A DNA stretch of 22,872 nt from Thermoplasmata archaeon (GCA_021802365.1 JAKAAJ010000005.1:1-22872), one strand, 5' to 3'. Counted from the first letter of the stretch, positions 8,439 to 16,359 are shown. Numbers and translations are program-made. Notes: a model not told the origin generated them from the letters alone.

Positions 8439-9534
8439 GTATCTCAGAGACCTTTTCTTCCAGCACTGACACAGGGATATCATTGACTCCAAGCATCTTT
8501 CCCACACCTTTCCGGTCTCCCTTCCCAACGATCTTTCCCTCAATGAGGCCTGTATTCTCAAGCCTCCTTACTATCCTGTAAACCTTTCCAGGATCTATTA
8601 TGTCAGTTCCTGATTCCTCTGAAACACTTCTCATCTCAGAAATAACGTCAGGAATACCGGTTGATGGATCATCCCTGAGGGATCTGCAGATGGCCAGCAG
8701 GACTGTCAGTTCATCCCTGTCAAGTTCCGCAAGCTTGCTCTCAGTGACATATGGGCTGATCATGGATCTGGCCCCCCTGGCATCCTCCAGGGAGATGGAT
8801 TCCCCATTACGGTACATGCACATGTAAGTGGCCTTCTGGAGAAGTTCAATGGCAACCCTTGCGCTTCCGAAAGGCTCAGCCAGGTCACAGATGTAATCAA
8901 TCACCGATGGATCTATGTCCTCAGGGTTCATCGCCAGCGCAGCCCTGTCCTCAACAATCCTGGAAAGCTCGTCTCTGGTGTATCTATCAAAGAGAACAGT
9001 GGAAAAGACACCAAGGGACTTCCTCTCCCTTTCAGTCATGTATATGGACGGGTCCTCCATGGATATTATGACAGTGGAAATGGGGCATCCGTAGAGCTCA
9101 TGTGCCCTCAGTATGTTGTATAGGCCTGCCCTGTCAAATTTCAAAAGGTTTGTGGCCTCATCCACCACCAGAAGCAGGTTTGTCTGCTTCATTCTCAGAG
9201 TCCGTTCAAGGGACCTGAATATTTCCGGAAATCCGAGGTTTTTCTGGACTATCTTTCCAGCCCTAGAGAGGACATCTGTCATGAGGCCTCTGAGGCTTGA
9301 ATAGGAAAGGGCATTCTCATATATGCCCAAGAATCCCTTTTCCTCCCTGAGTATGAAGCGCACAGTTGATGTCTTTCCTGTGCCTGAAGATCCGAACAGG
9401 GCAAGATTGGATGTTATACCCATCCTCAGTGGGGTAATGACATTTGCAAGAAGTGTCGAGACCTGTCTCTCCCTGAAAAACATCTTCCTCGGTATGTAGG
9501 AGAAATCAAGCGCATCAGGGTTTCTTAGTTTCAA
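8422..9534 (-). CDS. Orc1/Cdc6-family initiator AAA+ ATPase
   Basis: Archaeal Orc1/Cdc6 proteins bind origin DNA and load the MCM helicase; some paralogues instead regulate transcription. The Walker A motif is GSSGTGKT at 48-55 and Walker B is LLVVDEA with Asp125-Glu126. Sensor 1 falls in TVIISMEDPS, and the sensor 2 region is FGSARVAIELL. The last 100 residues or so contain a winged-helix domain ending in a basic tail. The length (370) is normal. The start is TTG at 9534 and gives the N terminus expected for the family (LRNPDALDFSYIPRKMFFRERQ). A TATA-like box lies at 9571-9583. The stop lies inside the 3' end of the convergent polymerase gene. No origin-type repeats are seen in the 69-nt upstream gap, so there is no evidence that this marks an origin. 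Confidence 0.92.
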   Translation of the reverse strand: MKLRNPDALDFSYIPRKMFFRERQVSTLLANVITPLRMGITSNLALFGSSGTGKTSTVRFILREEKGFLGIYENALSYSSLRGLMTDVLSRAGKIVQKNLGFPEIFRSLERTLRMKQTNLLLVVDEATNLLKFDRAGLYNILRAHELYGCPISTVIISMEDPSIYMTERERKSLGVFSTVLFDRYTRDELSRIVEDRAALAMNPEDIDPSVIDYICDLAEPFGSARVAIELLQKATYMCMYRNGESISLEDARGARSMISPYVTESKLAELDRDELTVLLAICRSLRDDPSTGIPDVISEMRSVSEESGTDIIDPGKVYRIVRRLENTGLIEGKIVGKGDRKGVGKMLGVNDIPVSVLEEKVSEILRRKR

Positions 9535-9570
9535 GTCCTGATACCTAATTGAGGCTAGAATGTAAAGTTT

Positions 9571-9583
9571 TCATAAAATATAT
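9571..9583 (-). promoter_or_regulatory. TATA-like box of orc1/cdc6
   Basis: The minus strand reads ATATATTTTATGA, about 43 nt before the TTG start. This suggests that orc1 has its own promoter and is not simply cotranscribed with the radical SAM gene upstream. Confidence 0.4.
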
Positions 9584-9603
9584 TGAAAATTATGGAGAAG
9601 TGA

Positions 9604-11283
9604 TCAGGCTCCGCTCATGGCAGCAAGGCTTCTGATCTCTTTCTTCTGATCCATTCCCCATCTCTTGACCTTCTCTATGTCGACACCTTTCTTCCTGGCC
9701 ATGGATTCCACGAACTTCATCATGAGGTATCCGCCACCTGAGATTATGGCACCAGTGCCGAGCCTGGCAAAGATATTTCCGTGTGAGTCTCTGAATCCGT
9801 CCCTTGAGGCCATCTTTGCGAGATGCCTGTATGATGCGTAATACACTGCAAGCTGATCTGCAGTAAGAAGCTCAGTATTCAGGGATCTCGACTTGATTCT
9901 TCCAAGTGGCACATTCACCAGTGGTGTCACAGTGAATTCAAATGGCCTGTCTCCGGCATATGAGTTGCTGAGCCGGTTAACCATGGCGATCGTTTCCCAC
10001 ATGTCCTCAACTGTCTCACCATCCTGGCCAACCTGAATTGTGAATGCCGGTCTCCAGTAGTTTCTGGTCTCAACAAAAACTCCCTGCCATACAATCTCCT
10101 GCCATGAGCCGTCAGGCCCTATCTTCAGGGGGAGTGTCTTGTTGGGCATGTGTTTCCTGGCAAGTTCGTCACTTCCAGTCTCAACACCGGTCTGTATTCC
10201 AATCCAGTTCTTTGGCCCTGCCCTGAGAATCTTTGAGAGTTTCTCCATCATTTCAGGGTATCCTGCAGGTATGGAAATTCTTCCATGTGTGGGGTTGGAT
10301 GTCCTTATACCCTTCACACCCACTGCAGCTGAAAAGAGTTCCTCAAGGGCCTCCTCGTTGGGGGCGAACATGTTTCCATGCTTGTATCCAAAAGCTTCGT
10401 CAGAGTGGAGCCAGGCATTGTCTATACCTGCTCTCTGGTTAATCTGTATCTCCTTTACCATGGTCTCAATTGGGGTGTATCTGAGGGGTCTCAGTGTAAC
10501 CTCGCAGAAATCACAGCCGACACCACACCCCCTCATTATTTCTGTCATTCCCTTCATTGAAGGGGCAACTATTGAGGGAATCTCATCCAGCCTGGGGTAT
10601 GCGGACTTTGTAATTCCCCTGGCAAGGAAAAGGTCATCCTTCTTCACGACCTTCCTGAAGTGGTCATCGTAACTCATGTAACCTCTGTGGAAGAGTGAGT
10701 TGTCTATGCTGTCTGTGGAAATCTGCTCGAAAAGCAGATCAACTATGTCATCTGATTCTCCCTGGAAGATGTAATCGAATTTGTATCTGTCAATCTCATC
10801 TCTTAGTATGGTGAACTCCCAAACCCCGGGACCACCAACTATTAATTTGGCCTTCTTGCCCTCCCTTGCATGGTTGATCTTCGCGATGAGGCTGTCCCAT
10901 TCTCTCCTCACCCATGCCTGCATATCTCCTCCAAAAAGGGCATAGTATGACATTGTTGTGGGGCCTATACCCAGAGGGTCCATGGTTGAAACTCCTATGA
11001 TTTCAGTATCCTCCTTGATGAAGTTCTGAAGATAGTCCTCATGAGCAACTGCCACATCTTTCCTTGGGAATCTTCTGAGCAGGGCTGCCTCAAGTTTCCT
11101 TATTGAATATGGTGCAAAAACAGCAGTGCCATCCGGATTAACTGGAGGTGCTGGTCCCTTTAGGAACTTGTAGACCGGTCCAGGGACTGCCTGTCCAGGT
11201 GCACATGGAAGAAAGTCGAGTAGTGGAAAATTTCTGTACTCGTAACTGAGGGTAGTATCCGAAACCAAAACAAATCTCGTCAT
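9604..11283 (-). CDS. Radical SAM protein with N-terminal cobalamin-binding-like domain
   Basis: The radical SAM [4Fe-4S] site is CX3CX2C: Cys253, Cys257, Cys260 in RGCGVGCDFC. Before it, residues 1-245 have an alpha/beta layout typical of B12-binding radical SAM enzymes (EIIGVSTMDPLGIG, KLIVGGPGVWEF, FDYIFQGESDDIVDLL). After it come the barrel strands (TSNPTHGRISIP, WIGIQTGVETGSDELARKHM) and a C-terminal helical extension to residue 559. The substrate is unknown. In archaea, related proteins include RNA-modifying enzymes and lipid-modifying enzymes such as those that make or cyclise tetraether lipids; nothing here decides between them. The ATG at 11283 is preceded by AAGGAAGAT at a suitable distance and a TATA-like box at 11321-11332. 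It is probably monocistronic. Confidence 0.85.
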   Translation of the reverse strand: MTRFVLVSDTTLSYEYRNFPLLDFLPCAPGQAVPGPVYKFLKGPAPPVNPDGTAVFAPYSIRKLEAALLRRFPRKDVAVAHEDYLQNFIKEDTEIIGVSTMDPLGIGPTTMSYYALFGGDMQAWVRREWDSLIAKINHAREGKKAKLIVGGPGVWEFTILRDEIDRYKFDYIFQGESDDIVDLLFEQISTDSIDNSLFHRGYMSYDDHFRKVVKKDDLFLARGITKSAYPRLDEIPSIVAPSMKGMTEIMRGCGVGCDFCEVTLRPLRYTPIETMVKEIQINQRAGIDNAWLHSDEAFGYKHGNMFAPNEEALEELFSAAVGVKGIRTSNPTHGRISIPAGYPEMMEKLSKILRAGPKNWIGIQTGVETGSDELARKHMPNKTLPLKIGPDGSWQEIVWQGVFVETRNYWRPAFTIQVGQDGETVEDMWETIAMVNRLSNSYAGDRPFEFTVTPLVNVPLGRIKSRSLNTELLTADQLAVYYASYRHLAKMASRDGFRDSHGNIFARLGTGAIISGGGYLMMKFVESMARKKGVDIEKVKRWGMDQKKEIRSLAAMSGA

Positions 11284-11320
11284 TTTAAATCTTCCTTGAT
11301 TCTACACAAATGTTCTTTAT

Positions 11321-11332
11321 TGATAAATATTT
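11321..11332 (-). promoter_or_regulatory. TATA-like box of the radical SAM gene
   Basis: The minus strand reads AAATATTTATCA, about 45 nt before the ATG. With the AAGGAAGAT ribosome-binding site, this implies a short leader and SD-led translation. Confidence 0.4.
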
Positions 11333-11414
11333 TGCCTAAAATTTTCCGGTAAAACCCTACTGAATAAGAATTGTGAGCTAACAGGAATATTTAGAATCTA
11401 TATCAATTTGTCAA

Positions 11415-11424
11415 GCATAAATAC
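11415..11424 (+). promoter_or_regulatory. TATA-like box upstream of transporter leader
   Basis: GCATAAATAC is centred about 25 nt before the ATG at 11445, the ideal distance for a leaderless transcript starting at that ATG, not at the transporter start 168 nt further on. Confidence 0.45.
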
Positions 11425-11444
11425 CGTACCTGCATATTGCAGTA

Positions 11445-11570
11445 ATGCTAACACCATCTGAACTGTGCAATAACATTGATTTTGAAAGCTTTGAGGTTCA
11501 GAAAAGATTATTCTCAATCCCGGGATTCGCTTTTCTGGTCTCAGGTCTGGCCCTTAATGTGGCCCGATGA
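11445..11570 (+). CDS. Possible 41-aa leader ORF
   Basis: A short ORF starts at an ATG placed exactly where transcription from the upstream TATA box should begin. The product starts MLTPSELCNNIDFE and ends in a moderately hydrophobic stretch (FAFLVSGLALNVAR). It resembles no family that I know. Its stop TGA overlaps a second ATG (11567) that opens an 18-codon ORF ending at 11623, which in turn overlaps the transporter start at 11613. This chain of overlaps could couple translation down to the transporter, or it could be chance. Existence as a protein is uncertain. Confidence 0.25.
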   Translation: MLTPSELCNNIDFESFEVQKRLFSIPGFAFLVSGLALNVAR

Positions 11571-11612
11571 AGGAAGTGTTCTATGTGACATTGATGACAT
11601 CACGGGGATGGT

Positions 11613-12845
11613 ATGCAGTATAACAAGCCATTTCTGCCGGTTTCCATTCAGTCATTTCTTTTCCTTATGATGGGAAACATGACTGATTCATCATATTCAC
11701 CCATGGATCAGTTCATCAAGAATAAGTATCTCCTGACATCTGCAGAGATTGGCCTCATAACAAGTGCCATATTTATAGGCTCAATGGCAGTTTCCGTTAT
11801 ATCCGGATATTTCGTGGATCGCCTGGGAAACAGATCTGCACTGAGGATAGCATTTCTCCTGATGGCTCTCGGCGCAACGGTGGTTGCAACATCAACACTA
11901 TATGCAACTGTCATCGCAGGATACTTTGTCATAGGATTCGGCTACGGTATTGTGACACCATCCACGAATAGCGAAGTGATAAAACATTACTATCCCCATC
12001 ACGCAAATGCCATGGGAATAAAGCAGTCAGGAGTTCCCGCCGGAGTTGCCCTTGCTGCCCTGATTCTTCCCTTCATCACCCTGAGAACTGGCATAAGCTA
12101 CCCATACTTCTTTCTTGCAGGAGCAGCCTTGCTTATGGCACTGCTGGTTGGAAGGGACAGACCATCAGCCTATCCAAAGAACAGAGGCAAGGGCAATTAC
12201 TTCAGGGATTTTGCTGATATTGCTAGAAACAGATACCTGATCTCAGTATGTATAGCAGTTGCGTTTCTATCCTGGGCTCAGCAGGGCCTTCTTACATATT
12301 ACGTTCTTTATATGAGATTCAGAGGTTTTCCCATTCTTTCCTCGGATCTGTTTCTGGTGGTTCTTGTTGCAGGATCGGTAGCCGGCAGGATGATATGGGT
12401 GAACGTGAGCGAGAAATACATGAAGGGGAACAGGGTCCTAATGCTGTCAATTATACTTCTTTCCTCCGGCCTCATGGTTCTGGCAATAACAGAGATCCCG
12501 GATTCGGCTGCCCTGATAATTGCCTCCACATTTGCAACCGGCCTCTTCGGAATTGGATGGAACAGCACATTCGTTACATTTGTTTCTGAGATAGCTCCAA
12601 GGGAGAAGATTGGGACATATAGCGGTCTCAGCCTCTTCATTATAGGCCTGGGTACAATAATTGGGGCTCCTGTGTCAGGAGTGATCATAGACCTGACATC
12701 ATCATACAATGATATGTGGTATGTGATGGCTTCAGCTCTGGTTGCAATGAGCCTCCTCATCCTGCTATTCTCACGTCTCTTTGCAGGAAAAGATTATGGA
12801 AGGGCGGCGAATCTGAATGTATCTGGCAGTTCTGCGGAACAGTGA
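11613..12845 (+). CDS. Major facilitator superfamily transporter
   Basis: This integral membrane carrier has 410 residues and about 12 predicted spans, the usual MFS length. The MFS loop 2-3 motif is visible as GYFVDRLGNR after the second span (ITSAIFIGSMAVSVISGYF). A second-half repeat begins near LISVCIAVAFLSWAQQG, with the matching loop reading GRMIWVNVSEKYMKGNR. Span 4-5 features include GFGYGIVTPSTNSEV and AMGIKQSGVPAGVALA, as in drug or organic-anion members. The substrate cannot be assigned. The start at 11613 keeps the first span (PVSIQSFLFLMMGNM); later Met codons would cut it. No strong SD precedes it, and translation may depend on the short ORFs upstream. Confidence 0.9.
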   Translation: MQYNKPFLPVSIQSFLFLMMGNMTDSSYSPMDQFIKNKYLLTSAEIGLITSAIFIGSMAVSVISGYFVDRLGNRSALRIAFLLMALGATVVATSTLYATVIAGYFVIGFGYGIVTPSTNSEVIKHYYPHHANAMGIKQSGVPAGVALAALILPFITLRTGISYPYFFLAGAALLMALLVGRDRPSAYPKNRGKGNYFRDFADIARNRYLISVCIAVAFLSWAQQGLLTYYVLYMRFRGFPILSSDLFLVVLVAGSVAGRMIWVNVSEKYMKGNRVLMLSIILLSSGLMVLAITEIPDSAALIIASTFATGLFGIGWNSTFVTFVSEIAPREKIGTYSGLSLFIIGLGTIIGAPVSGVIIDLTSSYNDMWYVMASALVAMSLLILLFSRLFAGKDYGRAANLNVSGSSAEQ

Positions 12846-12865
12846 GCAGTAGGGAAGTCGCTGCA

Positions 12866-12879
12866 AAATTAAATATAAT
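12866..12879 (+). promoter_or_regulatory. TATA-like box of tRNA-Glu
   Basis: AAATTAAATATAAT is centred about 29 nt before the first base of the tRNA, the standard archaeal spacing for a start at or just before the mature 5' end. Confidence 0.55.
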
Positions 12880-12901
12880 TATGTGCCCTTAAGGTGTTTA
12901 C

Positions 12902-12976
12902 GCTCCGATGGTGTAGTCCGGTCAAGCATTCCGGCCTTTCGAGCCGACGACCCGGGTCCAAATCCCGGTCGGAGCA
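12902..12976 (+). tRNA. tRNA-Glu (anticodon UUC)
   Basis: The cloverleaf folds by hand. The acceptor stem GCTCCGA pairs with TCGGAGC, with discriminator A and no encoded CCA. The D-stem is GTGT with GCAT, and its loop carries the GG pair. The anticodon loop CTTTCGA has UUC at 34-36, so it reads GAA/GAG. The T-stem is CCGGG with CCCGG. Two oddities: the outermost anticodon-stem pair is C-A (27-43), and the T-loop reads TCCAAAT, with C at position 55 where U (pseudouridine) is nearly universal. No intron is present. The CRISPR-Cas locus begins downstream, so this tRNA may mark an old integration site. Confidence 0.93.
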
Positions 12977-13097
12977 TCATGTCCAAATCCGTTGGAATTT
13001 GTCCTAGAAAAAATTTCACCCTCTTCGCCTCCTGTTTTGCTGCATACTGTGAATGGTAAAAGAATAAATGGGCAATTTAAAAGATTGTCCCGCCCGA

Positions 13098-13114
13098 TTA
13101 TCCTTTTTGGATAA
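13098..13114. repeat. Perfect hairpin with T loop
   Basis: TTATCC, a five-T loop, then GGATAA. The T-rich loop and the position about 120 nt after tRNA-Glu could make it a transcript end or a protein-binding site. No function is proven. Confidence 0.4.
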
Positions 13115-13199
13115 CGCAGATATAGTCCAATAATCATGGTTCTGCTGTATAGAAGTGCATAGATAATTATGGATAAATTCTGAAAATGTGCTCAGATCT

Positions 13200-13234
13200 A
13201 GAATATACTCCAGAAATGTTGTATTTTATATTCT
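13200..13234. repeat. 8-bp inverted repeat upstream of cas3
   Basis: AGAATATA (13200-13207) and TATATTCT (13227-13234) form perfect inverted arms separated by 19 nt, about 130 nt before the predicted cas promoter. It could be an operator for a dimeric regulator; chance is possible in AT-rich DNA. Confidence 0.3.
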
Positions 13235-13366
13235 CTATGAGGTAAATGTTTATCTACTCGCGCTGGAAGATATTCTTTTCAGGTAATTTCAGATAGCCAA
13301 TGGGCAAATTAACCAAGATGAGTCACCTACAAAGATACATTTATTATTTCAAAAAGTCGCAAGCGC

Positions 13367-13378
13367 AATAAAATAATA
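13367..13378 (+). promoter_or_regulatory. Predicted cas operon promoter
   Basis: AATAAAATAATA lies about 50 nt before the cas3 ATG and would give a leader of about 25 nt containing GGGAAGTGA as ribosome-binding site (13411-13419). CAAGCG sits immediately upstream (13360-13365); the same hexamer precedes the TATA box of the CRISPR leader. Confidence 0.4.
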
Positions 13379-13422
13379 GACAAAACAATTCTAATGGAAT
13401 TGAAAACAAAGGGAAGTGAATT

Positions 13423-15645
13423 ATGGTGTCGGAGCTCTTAGGGGATAAGATGTTGGCTCATGTCAGGTTTGATTCGAATGGAAATATGGAAACCCCCCAC
13501 TATCTTATAGATCACCTGTTATCAACTGGAAATCTTTCCTATGAATTCTCTGAGAAATTCCATTCAGGGGTTTTTGGGAGAATTCTAGGGGAATTCCATG
13601 ACCTAGGAAAAGGAAGAATAGAGTGGCAGAATTATTTCAAAAGAAAGACAGGCATCATTAATGAAGTGGTTAAGGGAAAAGTAGAGCACTCGATTTATGG
13701 GGCGAAATATGTAAAGGAAATGTTCCCTGTTTTTGGGGAAATTTTAGCCTACGGTATCTCCGGACATCATTCTGGTCTGCCTGATTGGTCCTCTGCAGAT
13801 GGTGGTCAATCTTCCTTAAAGTACCGCCTTTCAAAGAATATTGACTTAAAATCAGTAAACAAAGAACTACTAGAAAAATTGCACAAGTTCAACACGCTTA
13901 ATGTTCCATGGAAATTCGAGAAAGAAATTGATCTATCGTTGTGGATAAGAATGTTGTTTTCAAGCCTTGTTGACGCAGATTTTCTTGATACTGAGGCCTA
14001 CATGGACCCAGGGACAGCACAAATCAGGGGGAACACAATCAGCCTAAGTACTTTAATGGAGAAGTACGATTCTTATATGAAAACAAAAGAGTCAAGTTCA
14101 AAAGATACTCATTTGAACAAAGTAAGGAAATCAGTTAGATTGTGTTGCCTTGAAATGGCAGATAGACCATCTGGTATATTCTCCCTTACCGTCCCTACTG
14201 GTGGAGGTAAAACCTTATCGAGCCTAGGCTTCGCGATGAAACACGCCATCAGAAATAATCAGGATCGTGTTATTTTTGTTGAACCTTATACAAGCATAAT
14301 AGAGCAAAATGCTGATGTATTCAGGGAAGTTCTAGGAGACGAAAATGTGCTTGAGCATCATTCAAACATAGAAAGAGATAGGGATACCATAAAGACTAAA
14401 CTTGCCAGCGAAAACTGGGATGCTAGACTAATTGTGACTACTTCAGTTCAATTTTTTGAGTCATTGTTTGCATCGAGGCCAGGTAGATGCAGAAAGCTCC
14501 ACAACATCGCTAACTCCGTGGTCGTCTTGGATGAAGCCCAGATGATACCGGTGAACTATTTGGGACCAATATTGAAGTCCTTGAAGTTGCTAGTGAAGAA
14601 GTATAAAGTCTCCATCGTCCTATCCACAGCAACTCAGCCCGCCTTCAAGAAGCATGAGGTTGAGGGTAAGAAATTTCCTGGGTTTGAGGATATTGAAGAG
14701 ATTATGGGCGATAAAGTATCTGATCTCTTCAAGGAGCTTGAACGCGTTTCAATTAAATTGCCTGATGATTTACAAACGCCGGTTTCCTGGGAAAAGGTTT
14801 CACAAGACCTCTTAAAATATCGGCAGGTTCTATGCATAGTTTCTGACAGAAAAAGTTGCAGAGAGCTCTTTTCAATAATGCCAAAAGGGACTTACCATCT
14901 TTCAGCTTTGATGTGCGGGGAGCATAGAAGTAGGAAAATTAAGGAAATCAAGAGGAAACTTGAAACTGGTGAAACAGTACGTGTGATTAGCACACAGCTA
15001 ATTGAAGCCGGTGTTGATTTAGATTTCCCGGTTGTTTACAGATCTATGGCCGGATTAGATTCTATTGCTCAGGCTGCGGGTCGTTGCAATAGAGAGGGGT
15101 TAAGCAAGGAACAGGGACTTGTGTTCGTGTTCAAATCTCCTAGAAAAACTCCATCCGGTATTTTAAGAAAATCAGAGGAAACTCTTATGGAAATTATTTC
15201 CGATATAGGATCAGATATTATCGGGCCAGAATCTTTCGAGAGGTTTTTTACTGAGCTTTATTGGAAAGCAAATGACCTTGATATTAACAATGTTACGGAA
15301 GCACTATCAGACGGTTTGAACATCTCTTTCAAGACAGCATCAAGGAAGTTTAAGATGATTGATGACTCCGTTCAAAAAACAATAATCGTGAGATATGACA
15401 GTAACAGTGAGAAACTTATCGAAGAGTTAAAAATGAATGGGCCAAGCAGAATTCTAATGAGAAAGCTGCAGAGGTATTCAGTGAATATTTATGATAGGGA
15501 ATTTAATGATCTACTCGGAAAAGGTTATCTGGAGGAGATTTCAAAGGATATATTCGCTCTATCTTCTAAACTTAATTACAGTGATGATTTGGGAGTAGTG
15601 CTTGATGAAGTTTTATATGATCCAGAAAAATATATTCTTCAGTAG
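13423..15645 (+). CDS. cas3: CRISPR-associated Cas3, HD nuclease-helicase (type I-C)
   Basis: Cas3 unwinds and degrades DNA marked by Cascade. The N-terminal HD nuclease is complete: FHDLGK near residues 58-63, then VEHSIYGA and GHHSGLPDW near 114-121. The superfamily 2 helicase has Walker A PTGGGKT near 260, DEAQ near 370 (the DEAD/DEAH box variant), the STATQ motif III, and QAAGRCNREG (motif VI) near 550. The length (740) suits the fused HD-helicase form of type I-C. It is the first gene of the seven-gene operon; cas5d follows after 12 nt. ATG 13423 is preceded by GGGAAGTGA; an in-frame ATG at 13450 is an alternative. No broken motif was seen, so it should be active. Confidence 0.96.
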   Translation: MVSELLGDKMLAHVRFDSNGNMETPHYLIDHLLSTGNLSYEFSEKFHSGVFGRILGEFHDLGKGRIEWQNYFKRKTGIINEVVKGKVEHSIYGAKYVKEMFPVFGEILAYGISGHHSGLPDWSSADGGQSSLKYRLSKNIDLKSVNKELLEKLHKFNTLNVPWKFEKEIDLSLWIRMLFSSLVDADFLDTEAYMDPGTAQIRGNTISLSTLMEKYDSYMKTKESSSKDTHLNKVRKSVRLCCLEMADRPSGIFSLTVPTGGGKTLSSLGFAMKHAIRNNQDRVIFVEPYTSIIEQNADVFREVLGDENVLEHHSNIERDRDTIKTKLASENWDARLIVTTSVQFFESLFASRPGRCRKLHNIANSVVVLDEAQMIPVNYLGPILKSLKLLVKKYKVSIVLSTATQPAFKKHEVEGKKFPGFEDIEEIMGDKVSDLFKELERVSIKLPDDLQTPVSWEKVSQDLLKYRQVLCIVSDRKSCRELFSIMPKGTYHLSALMCGEHRSRKIKEIKRKLETGETVRVISTQLIEAGVDLDFPVVYRSMAGLDSIAQAAGRCNREGLSKEQGLVFVFKSPRKTPSGILRKSEETLMEIISDIGSDIIGPESFERFFTELYWKANDLDINNVTEALSDGLNISFKTASRKFKMIDDSVQKTIIVRYDSNSEKLIEELKMNGPSRILMRKLQRYSVNIYDREFNDLLGKGYLEEISKDIFALSSKLNYSDDLGVVLDEVLYDPEKYILQ

Positions 15646-15657
15646 TGAGAAGGAAAA

Positions 15658-16359
15658 ATGAAAGACTGGTGTCTAGAAGTCTGGGGGGAATATGCCTGTT
15701 TCACTAGGCCAGAGATGAAAGTGGAAAGGGTTAGTTATGACGTTATCACCCCATCAGCAGCGAGAGGAATTTTTGAAGCAATCCTTTGGAAACCATCTAT
15801 ACGGTGGAATATAACAAAAATAGAGGTACTTAATCCAATAAAATTTGCCAATATTAAAAGGAATGAGGTAGGAAAAACTATTGGTCAGATTTCTGAGAAG
15901 GTTATATCTGGAAATAAGGCAGAAGAGGGAGGCATATACATAGAAACTCATAGACAGCAGCGATCCACACTCTGTCTTAAGGATGTTAAATACAGGATTC
16001 ACTCATATTTTGATTTTATACCTCCAGATAAAAGAAGAGGTTATCCGGAAAGCAATAGCAGTGTTAAAGGGGATGAAGGGGAGGAAAAATATGCGGCCAT
16101 GTTCGAAAGGCGCGCTGTTAAGGGACAATGCTTTCACAGACCTTATTTAGGAACCAGGGAATTCGCCTGCTCGTTTCGTCTTGTGGACCCTAAAACTGAG
16201 CCATCATCACCTATAAAAGAAACCCAGGATCTTGGTTTCATGTTATATGACATGGACTTTGAAAAGAACCTGGAATCCCCTCCACCGTTGTTTTTCAGGG
16301 CCTATATGAAAAATGGGGTAATTGATACTGATAAGAGGAGTGTGAAAATTATAGGATGA
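15658..16359 (+). CDS. cas5: Cas5d, type I-C repeat-processing Cascade subunit
   Basis: In type I-C, Cas5d replaces Cas6: it cuts the precursor RNA in the repeats and stays on the 5' handle within Cascade. The N terminus (LEVWGEYACFTRPEMKVERV, then TPSAARGIFEAI) is typical of Cas5d. From memory of the Bacillus halodurans enzyme, the catalytic residues are Tyr46, Lys116 and His117. The matching places here are Leu43 (in AILWKPSIRW), Lys144 and Tyr145 (in GEEKYAAMFERR), so only Lys appears kept. Cleavage may use other residues. The length is 233. SD-like GAGAAGGA precedes the ATG. The stop overlaps the cas8c start as ATGA, so the two genes are translationally coupled. Confidence 0.93.
   Translation: MKDWCLEVWGEYACFTRPEMKVERVSYDVITPSAARGIFEAILWKPSIRWNITKIEVLNPIKFANIKRNEVGKTIGQISEKVISGNKAEEGGIYIETHRQQRSTLCLKDVKYRIHSYFDFIPPDKRRGYPESNSSVKGDEGEEKYAAMFERRAVKGQCFHRPYLGTREFACSFRLVDPKTEPSSPIKETQDLGFMLYDMDFEKNLESPPPLFFRAYMKNGVIDTDKRSVKIIG

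Larger units (their letters stand above)
11284..11612. other. Divergent intergenic region with transporter leader
   Basis: This 329-nt gap separates the radical SAM gene from the MFS transporter. Its left part holds the radical SAM promoter. Its right part (from 11445) is predicted to be the transcribed leader of the transporter and contains two short ORFs, described separately. No RNA gene or strong hairpin was seen. Confidence 0.5.
12977..13422. other. AT-rich gap between tRNA-Glu and cas operon
   Basis: I see no convincing gene in this stretch. It holds a 10-nt direct repeat of the tRNA T-arm (GTCCAAATCC at 12956-12965 and 12981-12990), a perfect hairpin at 13098-13114, an 8-bp inverted repeat at 13200-13234, two partial copies of AATGGGCAA (13067-13075, 13299-13307), and the probable cas promoter at its right end. 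Confidence 0.6.

Noticed and set aside
8422..9603. Possible replication origin beside orc1/cdc6
   Set aside because: The 69-nt upstream gap holds no repeated origin-box elements and no long AT-rich unwinding region beyond the promoter.
10139..10672. 177-codon plus-strand ORF inside the radical SAM gene
   Set aside because: It is antisense to the Cys-cluster region of a clear gene and matches no protein family that I know.
11476..11670. 64-codon ORF overlapping the transporter start
   Set aside because: It is out of frame with the transporter and is Trp/Cys/Phe-rich without pattern; the ATG at 11445 fits the promoter better.
12922..13137. 71-codon ORF on the minus strand across the tRNA
   Set aside because: Its C-terminal part is the antisense of tRNA-Glu, a common false gene pattern, and the rest has no family likeness.
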